Shown here piece after piece: positions 52,197 through 63,971 of a DNA stretch of 64,000 bases. The notes beneath the pieces were generated by a model. The model was not told the DNA's origin and searched no databases. It saw only the letters and a program-made list of their open reading frames with translations. The DNA is from JADLGL01 sp963823045 (GTDB lineage: Bacteria > Pseudomonadota > Alphaproteobacteria > Rhizobiales > Kaistiaceae): the NCBI GenBank assembly GCA_963823045.1, contig CAWGKA010000012.1, positions 372,001-436,000 on the forward strand, given 5' to 3'. Position 1 is the stretch's first letter. Every line of letters begins with the position of its first letter. The position numbers and the translations under genes are program-made.

Positions 52197-53547
52197 CGGC
52201 AACTTGGCCGAACTGGGTGAGGTCGATCATCGACCTTTCCGCGGTTGCCGGGCCGGCAAAGGCGTAGCCGACGGGCTCGTCGCCCACCAAGCTGTACGCT
52301 ATCACGCGATCGGGTGCGGCGAGGAATTGCGGCGAGCCGGCGATATGGGGAGCCGTCAGCTGGGCAAACGCACCCTGCCGCACCGTTTCGGTACCGAGGA
52401 ACGGCAGGTTGCTGTTGCGGACGGACGGGGCCGTGATCTCGACCAGCGGGTCATACCAGCTGCGCTGCCCGACTGAGGCAGCCGTGAGCGTGGCGGGGCG
52501 GGGCGCCGGCGCCGGGAGCGTAGCAATAGTCGGCCCCGTTTCGGTGAGCATCGCAAGCGGATCGCGATCGGCTTCCGCCGGAGCGAAGGCGAGGGCCTCG
52601 GCCGCCGGGTCGGTGACGGTGATGCCGGCCGTTGCCGGTCGTGCCGGTGGGGGATCGGCGATCACGGTCGGCTCGATCGTCGCGGCGACGGTGAATGGCG
52701 TTGCCGCTGCTTCAGCGCCGCCATTGTTGTTGCCGCCGAAGAGGCCGGCGATGCGCGTCGGCACGTTGCCATCCGCAGGCTCATCGAAGAGCGCCACCAC
52801 CTGATCGCCGCGCTGTTGATAGGCGGTGAGCGCCTGATTGTAGCCGGCGAGCGGAACGCCATCTGTCGGAATGTAAAGGCTGCGGCCGTCGGGGAAGAGC
52901 GAGGCCAATTCGCTGTGCGTGAGGCGCGGCCAGTTGCGCACGGAGCCGACGTCGACATGCACGAACGGCCAGCCGGACGTTGGGTAGAAGCCGACGCCGC
53001 CGATCTGCATGCGCAAGGCAATGTTGCGCAGCGTCGTCAGGTCGACGCCGGGGAGCTGGATATCCATCGCCTTGCCGAGGATATGCTGGCTGTTCTGGGC
53101 GACGCCGTTGGTGGTCTCACGCAGCATCTCGTTGGTCGTCGGCGAGCGATAACCCGAGATGATGTTGATCGGCTGATTGGAACCCGACAGCTGGTAGATT
53201 TCCCACACGAGATCGATGAGCCGCGGGTCCATCGTCGTGATTTCGTCCCGGCGCCAGTCGCGCAGCATGTAGTTGATCTGCTGCATCGCCGAGGGGATGT
53301 AGCGGCCATCACGCTTGTAGGTGATGGTGGCGTCCTCGCCGGTATGCATGTTGTGGAAACTGAGCGTCCGCTCCGATGATGCGGCGGCGGCGATCTGGAT
53401 CAGGCTGGTCGAAACCAGCAGGGATATGACTGCAAAAAGGAGACGGAACCGCTTGAGCGGCGCTCGCGGCACGGCGTTTCCATCACTATCATAACGCCAC
53501 GCTGACAATGTGATCCGCCGTTCCTGCCGAACTCCGGCATCCTCCAC
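52189..53547 (-). CDS. DUF882/M15 peptidase-like exported protein
   Basis: 452 residues. After an N-terminal membrane helix (FRLLFAVISLLVSTSLIQIA) a DUF882 domain carries the M15 zinc motifs SQHILGKAMDIQLPG and WPFVHVDVGSVRNWP, related to D,D-carboxypeptidase YcbK. A disordered Ala/Pro-rich tail of about 200 residues follows. Likely peptidoglycan trimming in the periplasm. Next upstream on the strand is an L,D-transpeptidase, giving a cell-wall pair. Start 53547 leaves about 30 residues before the helix. Confidence 0.87.
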   Translation of the reverse strand: MEDAGVRQERRITLSAWRYDSDGNAVPRAPLKRFRLLFAVISLLVSTSLIQIAAAASSERTLSFHNMHTGEDATITYKRDGRYIPSAMQQINYMLRDWRRDEITTMDPRLIDLVWEIYQLSGSNQPINIISGYRSPTTNEMLRETTNGVAQNSQHILGKAMDIQLPGVDLTTLRNIALRMQIGGVGFYPTSGWPFVHVDVGSVRNWPRLTHSELASLFPDGRSLYIPTDGVPLAGYNQALTAYQQRGDQVVALFDEPADGNVPTRIAGLFGGNNNGGAEAAATPFTVAATIEPTVIADPPPARPATAGITVTDPAAEALAFAPAEADRDPLAMLTETGPTIATLPAPAPRPATLTAASVGQRSWYDPLVEITAPSVRNSNLPFLGTETVRQGAFAQLTAPHIAGSPQFLAAPDRVIAYSLVGDEPVGYAFAGPATAERSMIDLTQFGQVAAR

Positions 53548-53697
53548 GGCCCCAGTGTGGATCCCTATAGTTAATCAAACGTTTTGAAGGGCCCGCCCCC
53601 CGGCGACCCCAGCTTCCGCCTACGCACGTGCCAAGACACCCGAAAATCGAGCCGATTTCAAGGACTAAGATCGATTGTCACGGATAACGGCCAACCA

Positions 53698-53735
53698 CCG
53701 CCGGGGCGCCCTCGGGCGCGCACCGGCGGCGTTTT
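53698..53735 (+). terminator. plus-strand terminator-like hairpin in a 201-base gap
   Basis: CCGCCGG (53698-53704) and CCGGCGG (53723-53729) enclose an inner GCGCCC/GGGCGC pair, followed by TTTTT (53732-53736 region). The T run lies on the plus strand, but both flanking genes are on the minus strand. The rest of 53548-53748 holds no gene I can support. Confidence 0.5.
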
Positions 53736-53748
53736 TCGCGGTCGGCGG

Positions 53749-55440
53749 CTAGTTATTGGCGGCGACGATGGTGCTGTTTAGCCCAAGCCGGTCACGGACG
53801 ATGGCGCTGTAGCCGTAGATGTCGTTCTTGAACTGGACCGTCCCGTTCTCGTCGACCACGGCGGTGAAGTAGACGATGTTGATCGGGATGTGCTGGTCGA
53901 GATTGACTGAGCGCTCCTGGTCGCCGAACAGCGCCTGAAGCTGCGCAACGCCGAGATTGGGGTCTCTGGAGAGCAGCGCCTCAGCGAAATCCATCGGATT
54001 CATGACGCGCACGCAGCCATGCGAATAGGCGCGCACGTCGTATTGGAACAGGCTCTTCGACGGCGTGTCGTGCAGGTAGACGGCATGGCTGTTGGGGAAG
54101 AGGAACTTGATCTGGCCGAGGGCATTGCCCGGACCCGGGCGCTGCCGCATCGAGACCTGTGATGCGCTCACCTGGCCCCAGGCGATCTGGGTCGGGTCCA
54201 CGAGATGGGCGGCGCCGTTGTAGTACAGGAACACGTCGTAGCCATTGCGGTTGAAATAGCCCGGGTCCGCGCGAAGGACGGGCATGTATTCAGCCGCGAC
54301 GATTGACGCCGGCACGTACCAATAAGGATTGACGACGATCGTCTCCATCTCGTCGGAGAAGACCGGCGTACGGTGCGTCGTCTGGCCGACGACCACGCGC
54401 GTCTCGTGGATCACGTCGCCATTTGAAACGATGCGGACCATGAATTCCGGGATGTTGACCATCACGTAGTAGTCGCCGAGATCGCGCGGCAGCCAGCGCC
54501 AGCGCTCCATATTGGCGATGATCTCGCCGACCGGATCGACATTGGGGCCATTGAGGGCGCCGAGCGTGTTCGGCCCGACGATGCCGTCTGCGACCAGGCC
54601 GGCATTCCCCTGGAATTCGCGCACGGCAGTCAGGACGACGTCGTCAAACAAATTGGCGCTTTCGTCGCTCGGCACCGGCAGATCGAGGCGTTCGCGCAGC
54701 AACGCGACGCGCGGGTCCTCGTCACCGACGCGCAGCGTCGGTCCGGGCGGGACGACCACCTCGGCCACCGTCTTCTCGGCGCGGAGGCGCGCCAATTCGG
54801 CGCGAAGCGCGACATAGCCGGCCTGCTGCGGATTGTAGCCTTCAAGCGTCGCAACGGCGTCTTCGTCGGTGGCGATCGAGTTGAGTGCTGCCACTGTGTC
54901 CGGGTAGTGCGGACGGATGTCGATATCCTCGGTTCCGGCAGGGCCGATCGTGCGGGGATCGAGCCGGCCGGCATAGGCTTCGCGCGTGTAGGCAGCGACG
55001 GCCATGCTCATCTGGATTTCGGCCGCAGCGGTTTCGGCGGCGGTCATCGGAACACGCTCGCCGAGGTCAACGCGCGGGGTGTCATAGGCGAGGGGGTCAA
55101 GGCCGTCGGTGTCAGCCGCCGCGATGCGGTCGATGAGGGCGATGGCGCGGTCCGTGAGCGTCCCGTCGGCGGTCCAGGCGGCCTGGTATCCGCGCGCCTC
55201 GTAGAAGGCAATCACGCCATCGGCGTCGCGCTGGGTGAGTTGGCTGTCGCCGGTGAGATCGGCCAGCTGATTGCGGATGGCGAACTCGACCGGTCCGAGC
55301 TCCGCCTGCAGCGTCAGCGACGCGGCACCGCCCCGAAGCGCAAAATCCGGCCCGTCGGCGAAATAGGCGGCGGCCCCCGACGTACTCAACACGGCGATCA
55401 ACCCGCCGCCGAGCACTGCCCCCAATGCCCTAGCAATCAT
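53749..55440 (-). CDS. L,D-transpeptidase (YkuD domain, LdtD/YcbB-like)
   Basis: 563 residues. Signal peptide from 55440 (MIARALGAVLGGGLIAVLST), a scaffold region (FYEARGYQAAWTADGTLTDR is the usual YcbB N-terminal motif), a PG_binding_1 domain (VLTAVREFQGNAGLVADGIV), then YkuD with catalytic Cys in DVRAYSHGCVRVMNPMDFAE. It makes 3-3 crosslinks in peptidoglycan or attaches outer-membrane proteins to it. ATG 55440 is preferred over 55467. Upstream on the same strand is the sigma-54 activator. Confidence 0.92.
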   Translation of the reverse strand: MIARALGAVLGGGLIAVLSTSGAAAYFADGPDFALRGGAASLTLQAELGPVEFAIRNQLADLTGDSQLTQRDADGVIAFYEARGYQAAWTADGTLTDRAIALIDRIAAADTDGLDPLAYDTPRVDLGERVPMTAAETAAAEIQMSMAVAAYTREAYAGRLDPRTIGPAGTEDIDIRPHYPDTVAALNSIATDEDAVATLEGYNPQQAGYVALRAELARLRAEKTVAEVVVPPGPTLRVGDEDPRVALLRERLDLPVPSDESANLFDDVVLTAVREFQGNAGLVADGIVGPNTLGALNGPNVDPVGEIIANMERWRWLPRDLGDYYVMVNIPEFMVRIVSNGDVIHETRVVVGQTTHRTPVFSDEMETIVVNPYWYVPASIVAAEYMPVLRADPGYFNRNGYDVFLYYNGAAHLVDPTQIAWGQVSASQVSMRQRPGPGNALGQIKFLFPNSHAVYLHDTPSKSLFQYDVRAYSHGCVRVMNPMDFAEALLSRDPNLGVAQLQALFGDQERSVNLDQHIPINIVYFTAVVDENGTVQFKNDIYGYSAIVRDRLGLNSTIVAANN

Positions 55441-55530
55441 AACGCAACATCCTTTCGCGGCGTACACTTACCTTCCGCTAGCTGAACAGAAACTGACTGA
55501 CGTTTCCGCAGGTTCGCGTTCAATTCCTTG

Positions 55531-56985
55531 TCATTCCGCTGCAACGTCCGACCCTTCGAGGTCGAGCTCGCGCAGCTTGCGATAAAGGGTCGACCGCCCG
55601 ATCCCGAGGCGCCGAGCCACCAGCGACATGCGGCCGCCATAGTGTTCGAGCGCTAGCTTGATGAGATCGGTCTCGATGTCGTTCAGCGCTCTGACTTCAC
55701 CGTCGCGGAAGGCCTCAAGCCTCGGTTCCGCGTCCTCGATCGGGTGAAAGTCTAACGCGTGTTCCACCGCCTGGGCTGTAGCAGAGATGCCACGGTCGCC
55801 GAGATGGGCGGCAATCTGCGGAAATTCCGCGGCCGTCAGGCTGTCGCCGTCGGCCAGCACCACGGCGCGGAAGACGGCGTTCTCAAGCTGGCGAATGTTG
55901 CCAGGCCATTGATAAGCAGAGAGAAGCTCCATCGCGACCGGATCGACGCTGCGAAGGCTCGCCTTGCCCTCCTCGGCGGCGAAGCGCGCGGTAAAATGGC
56001 GCACCAGCTCGGGAATGTCCTCCGGCCGCTCGCGGAGCGGCGGCACGCGGATCGGGAAGACGTTCAGGCGATAGTAGAGATCGTCGCGGAAATCGCCCGA
56101 TTCGACGAGCTTGGCGAGGCTCTGGTTGGTCGCCGAGATGAGGCGGAAGTCGACCTTGACCGGCCGCCGCGACCCGACCGGGTCGATCTCGCCATCCTGC
56201 AAGGCGCGCAGCAGCTTGACCTGAATCTCGGGCGGCAATTCGCCGACCTCGTCGAGGAAGAGCGTGCCGCCATGGGCCTCCTGAAACTTGCCGGCGTGGC
56301 GCTCATTGGCGCCGGTGAAGGCGCCTTTCTCGTGGCCGAAGAGGATGCTCTCGACCAGCTTCTCGGGGATGGCGCCGCAATTGACGGTGATGAAGGGCTT
56401 AGCCTGACGATCGCTGCTGCCCTGGATGGCGCGGGCGATCAGTTCCTTGCCGACGCCGGACTCGCCTTCGATGAGGATCGGTATCTGCGACTGCGCGGCG
56501 CGCTTGCCCAGTTCGAGAACGCGCGCCATCGCAGGACTGCGCGTGATGATGTCGCGGAAGGTGAGGGTGCCTGCGGCACGCTTCTTCATGCGCGTGATCT
56601 CGCCTTCCAGCGCACCGAGCTTCAGCGCATTGGCGATCGAGACCTGGAGCCGTTCGGGCGAAAGCGGCTTGACGATGAAATCGGTGGCGCCTGCACGCAT
56701 CGCGCCCACGACCGTGTCGATGCCGCCATGGGCGGTTTGAACGATGATCGGCAGGCTACGGCCGGCCTCGCGCACGCGGTCCAGGACGCCCATGCCGTCA
56801 AGGTCGGGCATGACCAGATCGAGGATCATCAGGGCGAAGCGATCGCCATCGGCCTCGGTAAGGAGGCGCACGGCTTCCTCGCCGCCTTCGACCACCGTCG
56901 GCGCATAGCCAAAGCGGGTCACCGCCGATTCAAGAAGTCGGCGCTGTACCGGGTCGTCGTCGACGATCAGGATCGCTGTGGCCAT
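55531..56985 (-). CDS. NtrC-type sigma-54-dependent response regulator
   Basis: 484 residues. Receiver domain (ILIVDDDPVQRRLLES; phospho-acceptor Asp56 in MILDLVMPDLDG), AAA+ domain with Walker A GESGVGKELIARA, the sigma-54-contact GAFTGA in EKGAFTGANERH, Walker B TLFLDEVGELPPEIQ, and a Fis-type C-terminal helix-turn-helix (MSLVARRLGIGRSTLYRKLR). Complete. No sensor kinase is adjacent. Targets are unknown; the downstream L,D-transpeptidase and DUF882 genes are candidates by position. Confidence 0.94.
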   Translation of the reverse strand: MATAILIVDDDPVQRRLLESAVTRFGYAPTVVEGGEEAVRLLTEADGDRFALMILDLVMPDLDGMGVLDRVREAGRSLPIIVQTAHGGIDTVVGAMRAGATDFIVKPLSPERLQVSIANALKLGALEGEITRMKKRAAGTLTFRDIITRSPAMARVLELGKRAAQSQIPILIEGESGVGKELIARAIQGSSDRQAKPFITVNCGAIPEKLVESILFGHEKGAFTGANERHAGKFQEAHGGTLFLDEVGELPPEIQVKLLRALQDGEIDPVGSRRPVKVDFRLISATNQSLAKLVESGDFRDDLYYRLNVFPIRVPPLRERPEDIPELVRHFTARFAAEEGKASLRSVDPVAMELLSAYQWPGNIRQLENAVFRAVVLADGDSLTAAEFPQIAAHLGDRGISATAQAVEHALDFHPIEDAEPRLEAFRDGEVRALNDIETDLIKLALEHYGGRMSLVARRLGIGRSTLYRKLRELDLEGSDVAAE

Positions 56986-57275
56986 GCCGTCTGCCGTTGA
57001 TTGCCAGGCTGCGACAGGGGTTTCCTGCCGCGTTTTCGTCGACCATGATCACGGGGCGAGGGTTAACGTGCACTTTCCGATGGCGACCAAACCGTCCCAA
57101 GATGGAGCGTTTGTTGAAGGCGGCTCGCTAATTGGCTGAACATGTTGCCTATGTGCACTACAGGGTTGTGCCTTGGCCGCGCGCTCCTGCGCTTGCGCGG
57201 GGAGGGCGGATACGTTGAATCGCGCTTCGGCACCTATATGGTGAACACCGAAACCGCAGCTGGAACCGCCGCCCC
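56986..57275. other. 290-base divergent intergenic region, nothing definite
   Basis: Between the activator gene and pepF. It contains one GGGTTAACG (single TTAA, not a full CtrA box) and a GCTTGCGCGGGGA stretch like the hairpin half at 16.58 kb. No ribosome-binding site is evident for pepF. Confidence 0.4.
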
Positions 57276-59114
57276 ATGAACAATCCGACTTTCACCGCCG
57301 AGACCGCAGCCGCAAAGAAGACCGAGCTCGGCGAGTCTGCCGGAATGGAATCTCGACGATCTCTACCCGGGCATGGACTCGGCGGAATACAAGGCCGCCG
57401 TGGCCCAGGCCGAGGCCGATGCCGCCGCCTTCGAGGCGCGCTATCGCGGCAAGCTGGCCGAGATCGCCGGGCTGGAGGACGGCGGCGACAAGCTTGCCGT
57501 TGCGGTCAAGGACTATGAGGGGCTGGAGGATCTCCTCGGCCGGATCATGTCCTATGCCGGGCTGATCCATGCGGGCGACACCAGCGATCCCAAGCGCGCC
57601 AAATTCTTCGGCGACGCGCAGGACAAGATGACGACGGCGTCGACCAAGCTCCTGTTCTTCACGCTGGAGTTCAACAACATCGAAGACGCGGTGCTGGAGA
57701 AGGCGATGAAGACCTCCTCGGCGCTTGAGCATTATCGGCCGTGGATCGAGGACATTCGCCGCGAGAAGCCGTTCCAGCTCGACGACAAGCTCGAGCAGCT
57801 GTTCTTCGAGAAGTCGGTGACCGGAAGCGGCGCGCTGACGCGCCTGTTCGACGAGACGCAGGCGAGCCTTCGCTACACGGTCATGGGCGAGGAACTGCCG
57901 ATCGAAGCGACCCTGTCGCTCCTGCAGGATGCCGACGGCGAGAAGCGGAAGGCCGCGGCCGAGGCGATGGCTGAGACCTTCTCGGAAAACCTTCGCCTCT
58001 TCACGCTGATCACCAACACCCTCTCCAAGGATAAGGAAATCTCCGACCGCTGGCGCGGCTTCAAGGACGTTGCCGATTCCCGCCACCTCGCCAACCGTGT
58101 CGAGGCGGAGGTCGTGGCGGCGCTGGTCGAAGCGGTCCGCGACGCCTATCCGCGACTGTCGCATCGCTACTATCGGCTGAAGGCGAAATGGTTCGGCATG
58201 GACGCGCTCGACCATTGGGATCGCAACGCGCCGCTGCCGAAGGCGCCGCAGCGCACGATCGGCTGGGATGAGGCGCGGGAGACGGTGCTTTCGGCCTATG
58301 GCGATTTCTCGCCGAAGATGGCCGAGATTGCCGACGAGTTCTTCGCCAAGCGCTGGATCGATGCGCCGGTGCGGGCGGGCAAATCACCGGGCGCCTTCGC
58401 CCATCCGACGGTGCCAAGCGCGCATCCCTATGTGCTGCTCAACTATCAGGGCAAACCACGCGACGTGATGACGTTGGCGCATGAGCTCGGGCATGGCGTG
58501 CATCAGGTTCTCGCCGGCGCCGCAGGGCGCGCTGATGGCGCCGACGCCGCTGACATTGGCGGAGACGGCGAGCGTCTTCGGCGAGATGCTGACCTTCCAG
58601 GCGCTGAAGGCTTCGACGACGAGCCGGCGGCTCAGCCGGGCGCTGCTCGCTTCGAAGGTCGAGGACATGATCAACACGGTCGTCCGCCAGATCGCCTTCT
58701 ACACTTTCGAGCGCGAGGTCCACATCGAGCGGCGTCAGGGCGAACTGACATGCGGAGCAACTCGGCGAGATGTGGATGGCGATCCAGACGGAGAGCCTCG
58801 GCGACGCGGTGCGGCTCGGCGAGGGCTACGAGACGTTCTGGAGCTACATCCCGCATTTCATCCATGCGCCGTTCTACGTCTATGCCTACGCTTTCGGCGA
58901 TTGCCTGGTGAATTCGCTCTTCGCCGTCTACCAGTCGGCGGAAAAAGGCTTCCAGGACAAGTACATGGATCTGCTTCGCGCCGGCGGCACCAAGCACCAC
59001 AAGGAGCTGCTAGCGCCCTTCGGGCTCGATGCCAGCGACCCCGCGTTCTGGCAGAAAGGCCTGTCGGTGATCGCCGGTATGATCGACGAGCTGGAGGCGA
59101 TGGAAGAGGCCTGA
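57276..59114 (+). CDS. pepF: oligoendopeptidase F (M3 family), three frame breaks
   Basis: About 611 residues after correction. MNNPTFTAETAAAKKTELGE, then (extra base near 57336) LPEWNLDDLYPGMDSAEYKA; the zinc site HELGH in MTLAHELGHGVHQVLAGA; then (extra base near 58521) QGALMAPTPLTLAETASVFG and the conserved E; then (extra base near 58751) AEQLGEMWMAIQTESLGDAV to the end. Everything between the breaks is intact M3B peptidase, a cytoplasmic zinc enzyme that trims oligopeptides. Stand-alone gene. Confidence 0.92.
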
Positions 59115-59196
59115 CAGCGAACCGCATTGCTCATCGCGCCGCGCTTTGGTTATGAGCGGACTATCTCAGGGAAACCCATCAGAGAGGGAAACGGGA

Positions 59197-59358
59197 ATGG
59201 CTAGCGGCCCCACTGAAATTTCATCGGCTTCTGCGGCGGATATCGCTGCCGACATGGAGAATCACCGCGCTACTTATCGCGGGTTCTTCGCTGCCGGTAA
59301 GTACGTCATCGTTTTCGTCGCAATCGTTCTGGCGATCTTGTTCTTCGCGCTCAACTGA
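59197..59358 (+). CDS. aa3-type cytochrome c oxidase subunit IV-like small membrane protein
   Basis: 53 residues: a short soluble N-terminus with DMENHRATYRGFFAAGKY, then one membrane helix (VIVFVAIVLAILFFALN). The HxxTYxGF motif before a single helix is the COX4_pro_2 family. ATG 59197 follows GAGAGGGAAACGGGA. It precedes pntA by 60 bases; this order is widely kept in alphaproteobacteria although the products have no known link. Confidence 0.85.
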   Translation: MASGPTEISSASAADIAADMENHRATYRGFFAAGKYVIVFVAIVLAILFFALN

Positions 59359-59418
59359 GCGGCCAGAAGTTGTTAGCCTCGGGGCCGCCCCGGGCGAAAC
59401 ACACTTAGGGATTGCTGC

Positions 59419-60553
59419 ATGAAAATCGCCGTGCCGACACAGACGGCAGGGTCGGAGCGGCGCGTCGCGGCGACACCCGAGACCGTCAAACGGTTCCTGG
59501 CCCTCGGTGCCGAGGTTGCGGTCGAGGCGGGGCCGGCGCCGCGTCGCGCTATCCCGACAGCGAATACGTCGAGGCAGGCGCCAAGGTCGTCAAGACCGCC
59601 GCCGAGGCGGTCAAGGATGCCGACATCATCCTGACCGTCGGCCGGCCGGTCGGCGGATGCCTTGTCGGGCGCGGCCAAAGGCGCGCTGCGTGATCGGCAT
59701 TCTCGATCCCTATGGCCATAAGGACGAGATTTCGGCGCTCGCCGGCACCGGCGTTTCCGCCTTTGCCATGGAACTGATGCCGCGCATCACGCGCGCCCAG
59801 AGCATGGACGTCTTGTCGAGCCAGGCGAACCTCGCCGGCTATCAGGCCGTCATCGATGCGGCGGAAGTGTTCGATCGCGCGCTGCCGATGATGATGACTG
59901 CAGCGGGAACAGTTCCGGCGGCGCGGGTCTTTGTCATGGGCGCCGGCGTCGCTGGCCTGCAGGCGATCGCAACGGCGAAACGCCTCGGCGGCGTGGTGTC
60001 GTCGACCGACGTCCGTCCCGCGGCGAAGGAGCAGGTGGAAAGCCTCGGAGCGAAATTCATCGCCGTCGAAGATGAGGAATTCAAAGCGGCCGAGACGGCT
60101 GGCGGTTACGCCAAGGAGATGAGCAAGGAATATCAGGCCAAGCAGGCCGAGCTCGTCGCCGCGCATATCGCCAAGCAGGACATTGTCATCACCACCGCCC
60201 TGATCCCTGGCCGGCCGGCGCCGCGCCTGGTGAGCAAGGAGATGGTGCAGTCGATGCGACCCGGCTCCGTCGTCATCGATCTCGCTGTGGAGCGTGGCGG
60301 CAATGTCGAAGGTGCGGTCAAGGATGAAGTCGCCACGGTCGGCGATGTCTCGATCGTCGGCTACACCAATATGTCGAGCCGCATTGCCGCGACTGCCTCG
60401 GCACTGTATGCGCGCAACCTCTACGCCTTCGCCGAGACGCTGATCGACAAGGACAACAAGGCGATCGCCGTCAATTTCGAGGACGAGCTCGTCACGGCAA
60501 CTTTGCTGACGCGCGACGGAAAACTAGTGCACAAGATGTTCGCCGACGGCTGA
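59419..60553 (+). CDS. pntA: NAD(P) transhydrogenase subunit alpha part 1, three frame breaks
   Basis: About 377 residues after correction. MKIAVPTQTAGSERRVAATP, then GAGAASRYPDSEYVEAGAKV if one G is added to the GGGG run near 59530. Next, SADALSGAAKGAL if one base near 59649 is removed; VIGILDPYGHKDEIS if one near 59689 is removed. The rest (VMGAGVAGLQAIATAKRLGG, PAPRLVSKEMVQSMRPGSVV) is intact and is the NAD(H)-binding dI domain. Proton-driven transfer of hydride from NADH to NADP supplies NADPH. It is the three-part alphaproteobacterial type, with pntA2 and pntB following. Confidence 0.94.
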
Positions 60554-60580
60554 TAAGGCCTTCGACGGGGACGGATTGGG

Positions 60581-60963
60581 ATGGAACAAGCAGCAGCCAC
60601 GGCCATCGATCAGGCGGAAGCGATCGCCACTTCAACGGCGGATCCTTTCGTCTTCCAACTGGCGATCTTCGTGCTGGCGATCTTCGTCGGCTACTACGTC
60701 GTGTGGTCGGTGACGCCGGCGTTGCACACGCCGCTGATGAGCGTCACCAACGCCATCTCCAGCGTCATCGTTGTCGGCGCCTTGCTGGCGGTCGGGACCG
60801 AGGTCGCGCCGGTCCTCTCGGGTGAGTCCGACACATCGGGCCTTGCCCGCGTGTTCGGATCGATCGCCTTGGTGATCGTCGCTGTGAATATCTTCGGCGG
60901 CTTCCTCGTCACGCAACGCATGCTCGCGCTCTACAAGAAGAAACCGAAGGCTGAGCAGAGCTG

Positions 60964-60964
<1 letters not shown>
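60581..60964 (+). CDS. pntA2: NAD(P) transhydrogenase subunit alpha part 2 (membrane)
   Basis: 127 residues with four membrane helices, including WSVTPALHTPLMSVTNAISS, the conserved loop of the dII domain. Complete. It sits 27 bases after pntA1; its stop TGA shares a base with the ATG of pntB (TGATG). Confidence 0.94.
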
Positions 60965-62358
<1,394 letters not shown>

Positions 62359-62426
62359 CCCCTCAATCCTCCGACGTCGCCAGTTTGGGTCTCAGCTGCT
62401 AAGCTACGCTTTGGCTGGAGAGGGTC

Positions 62427-63971
62427 ATGGCGGACGCAAGTCAATCGCCGGGATCGGCGCCCTACGCGGCGCAGCGGCCCAAAAAGCGGGCCGTTCTGCT
62501 TATACACGGCATGGGCAACCAGGCGCCCATGGAGACCCTGCGCGGTTTCGTCGACGCGGTTTGGACGACCAACGAGTCGGTTGGGGGCGAGCAGCGGCGG
62601 GAGATTTGGTCGAAACCTGACATCGTCGGCGGCACGCGCGAATTGAGGCGCATCACAACGCGCGCCGACGCGGACGGCGTCAGGACCGATTTCTTCGAGC
62701 TCTATTGGGCGCATCTTGTGCGCGATACGCAGCTGTCGAGCGTGGTCTGGTGGCTGCGCCACCTGCTTCTGCGCGGTCCAAGCCGCGTGCCCGGCAACGT
62801 CCGCTGGCGCTGGGTGCTGGGGCTGATAGCGATCGCACTGCTCGTGCTTGCGGCGGCGGCGATGCTGTGGTCCGCGCTCGCGCTCGTCAATCCGCGCCAG
62901 TTCGCCGGACAGCTGCCATTCGTGGTTCCGCTTGCGGCTGGACTTGGTCTTGCGGGCGGCCTCTGGTTCATCCGCCACCGCGTCTTGATCGAAGTCGTTG
63001 GCGACGCCGCGCGCTATTTGACACCGTCGCCGGAGAACATCAGCGCGCGGTCCGACATCCGCGAGCTCGGCCTCAAGGTCATCAAGGCGTTCCACGAAGG
63101 CGGCGAGTATGAGCGTATCGTCGTCGTAGGGCACAGCCTCGGCTCGGTGATCGGGTATGACATCCTCGGCTTCTACTGGGCCGACATCTGCAAGAGCCTG
63201 GTTCACAGCACGCCTGACGAGCGGAAAGCGCTCATCGGCATTCAGCGGAGCGCAGCCACGCTACACGATTTGGATGTCGCGACCGATCAAAGCGATAGCG
63301 CCGAAGTCAGGGCCCATCGCGTCGAGCAGCGTCGCTACGCGGCGACCCTGGCCGGTATGGCAAACCCGAAATGGCTGATAACGGATTTCGTGACGTTGGG
63401 CTCGCCGCTCACGCATGCGCATTTCTTGCTCGTCGATGACAGCAAGGCGCCGTTCAAGGCGGAAATTGACCGGGCCGCTCGCGGATGGTTCGGCAAGCGG
63501 TTCGAAATTGGTCGGCCGCTCCGCGAGGTCAGCAACCTGAATCGGGTCGCCCGCCTTTTTGCCGCGCGCGCCAGCCAGCGGGAGTTTCCTATCTCGCCGC
63601 CACAGACGGAGTTCCATCAGGCATTCTCGTACCACTACAGAACGGCGCAAGCGGAAGGCATGATCCCGCATCACGCGGCGCCCTTTGCGCCGGCGCGATG
63701 GACCAACATCTATGTGCCCTTCAGGCCGCTGTTCAAAGGTGATCCGGTCGGGGGACGGGTGGCGCCGATCTTCGGTCCCGGCGTCAAGGATGTGCCGCTC
63801 ACCGGGCCGATCGCACGGAAACGCTTCGCGCATACGTCATACTGGTCGCCGTCCATTGACGGTGACACTCGACATCTGGAGGCGCTGCGAGATGCGCTCG
63901 ATCTGGCGCATAGGCAGGCGACGGGGAGGCAGCCGGCGTCGCGCCCCGAGGATGACCGCGATAGCGGCTAG
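62427..63971 (+). CDS. membrane-anchored serine hydrolase (lipase-like) of unknown function
   Basis: 514 residues. A hydrolase N-terminal strand (RAVLLIHGMGNQAPMETLRG), two membrane helices at about 127-190 that interrupt the domain (WVLGLIAIALLVLAAAAMLW and PFVVPLAAGLGLAGGLWFI), then the nucleophile elbow IVVVGHSLGSVIGYDILGFY. A later TDFVTLGSPLTHAHFLL has the look of an esterase/lipase strand before the acid residue. Complete inside the window. No neighbour hints at a substrate; after 63971 only 29 bases remain. Confidence 0.72.
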   Translation: MADASQSPGSAPYAAQRPKKRAVLLIHGMGNQAPMETLRGFVDAVWTTNESVGGEQRREIWSKPDIVGGTRELRRITTRADADGVRTDFFELYWAHLVRDTQLSSVVWWLRHLLLRGPSRVPGNVRWRWVLGLIAIALLVLAAAAMLWSALALVNPRQFAGQLPFVVPLAAGLGLAGGLWFIRHRVLIEVVGDAARYLTPSPENISARSDIRELGLKVIKAFHEGGEYERIVVVGHSLGSVIGYDILGFYWADICKSLVHSTPDERKALIGIQRSAATLHDLDVATDQSDSAEVRAHRVEQRRYAATLAGMANPKWLITDFVTLGSPLTHAHFLLVDDSKAPFKAEIDRAARGWFGKRFEIGRPLREVSNLNRVARLFAARASQREFPISPPQTEFHQAFSYHYRTAQAEGMIPHHAAPFAPARWTNIYVPFRPLFKGDPVGGRVAPIFGPGVKDVPLTGPIARKRFAHTSYWSPSIDGDTRHLEALRDALDLAHRQATGRQPASRPEDDRDSG

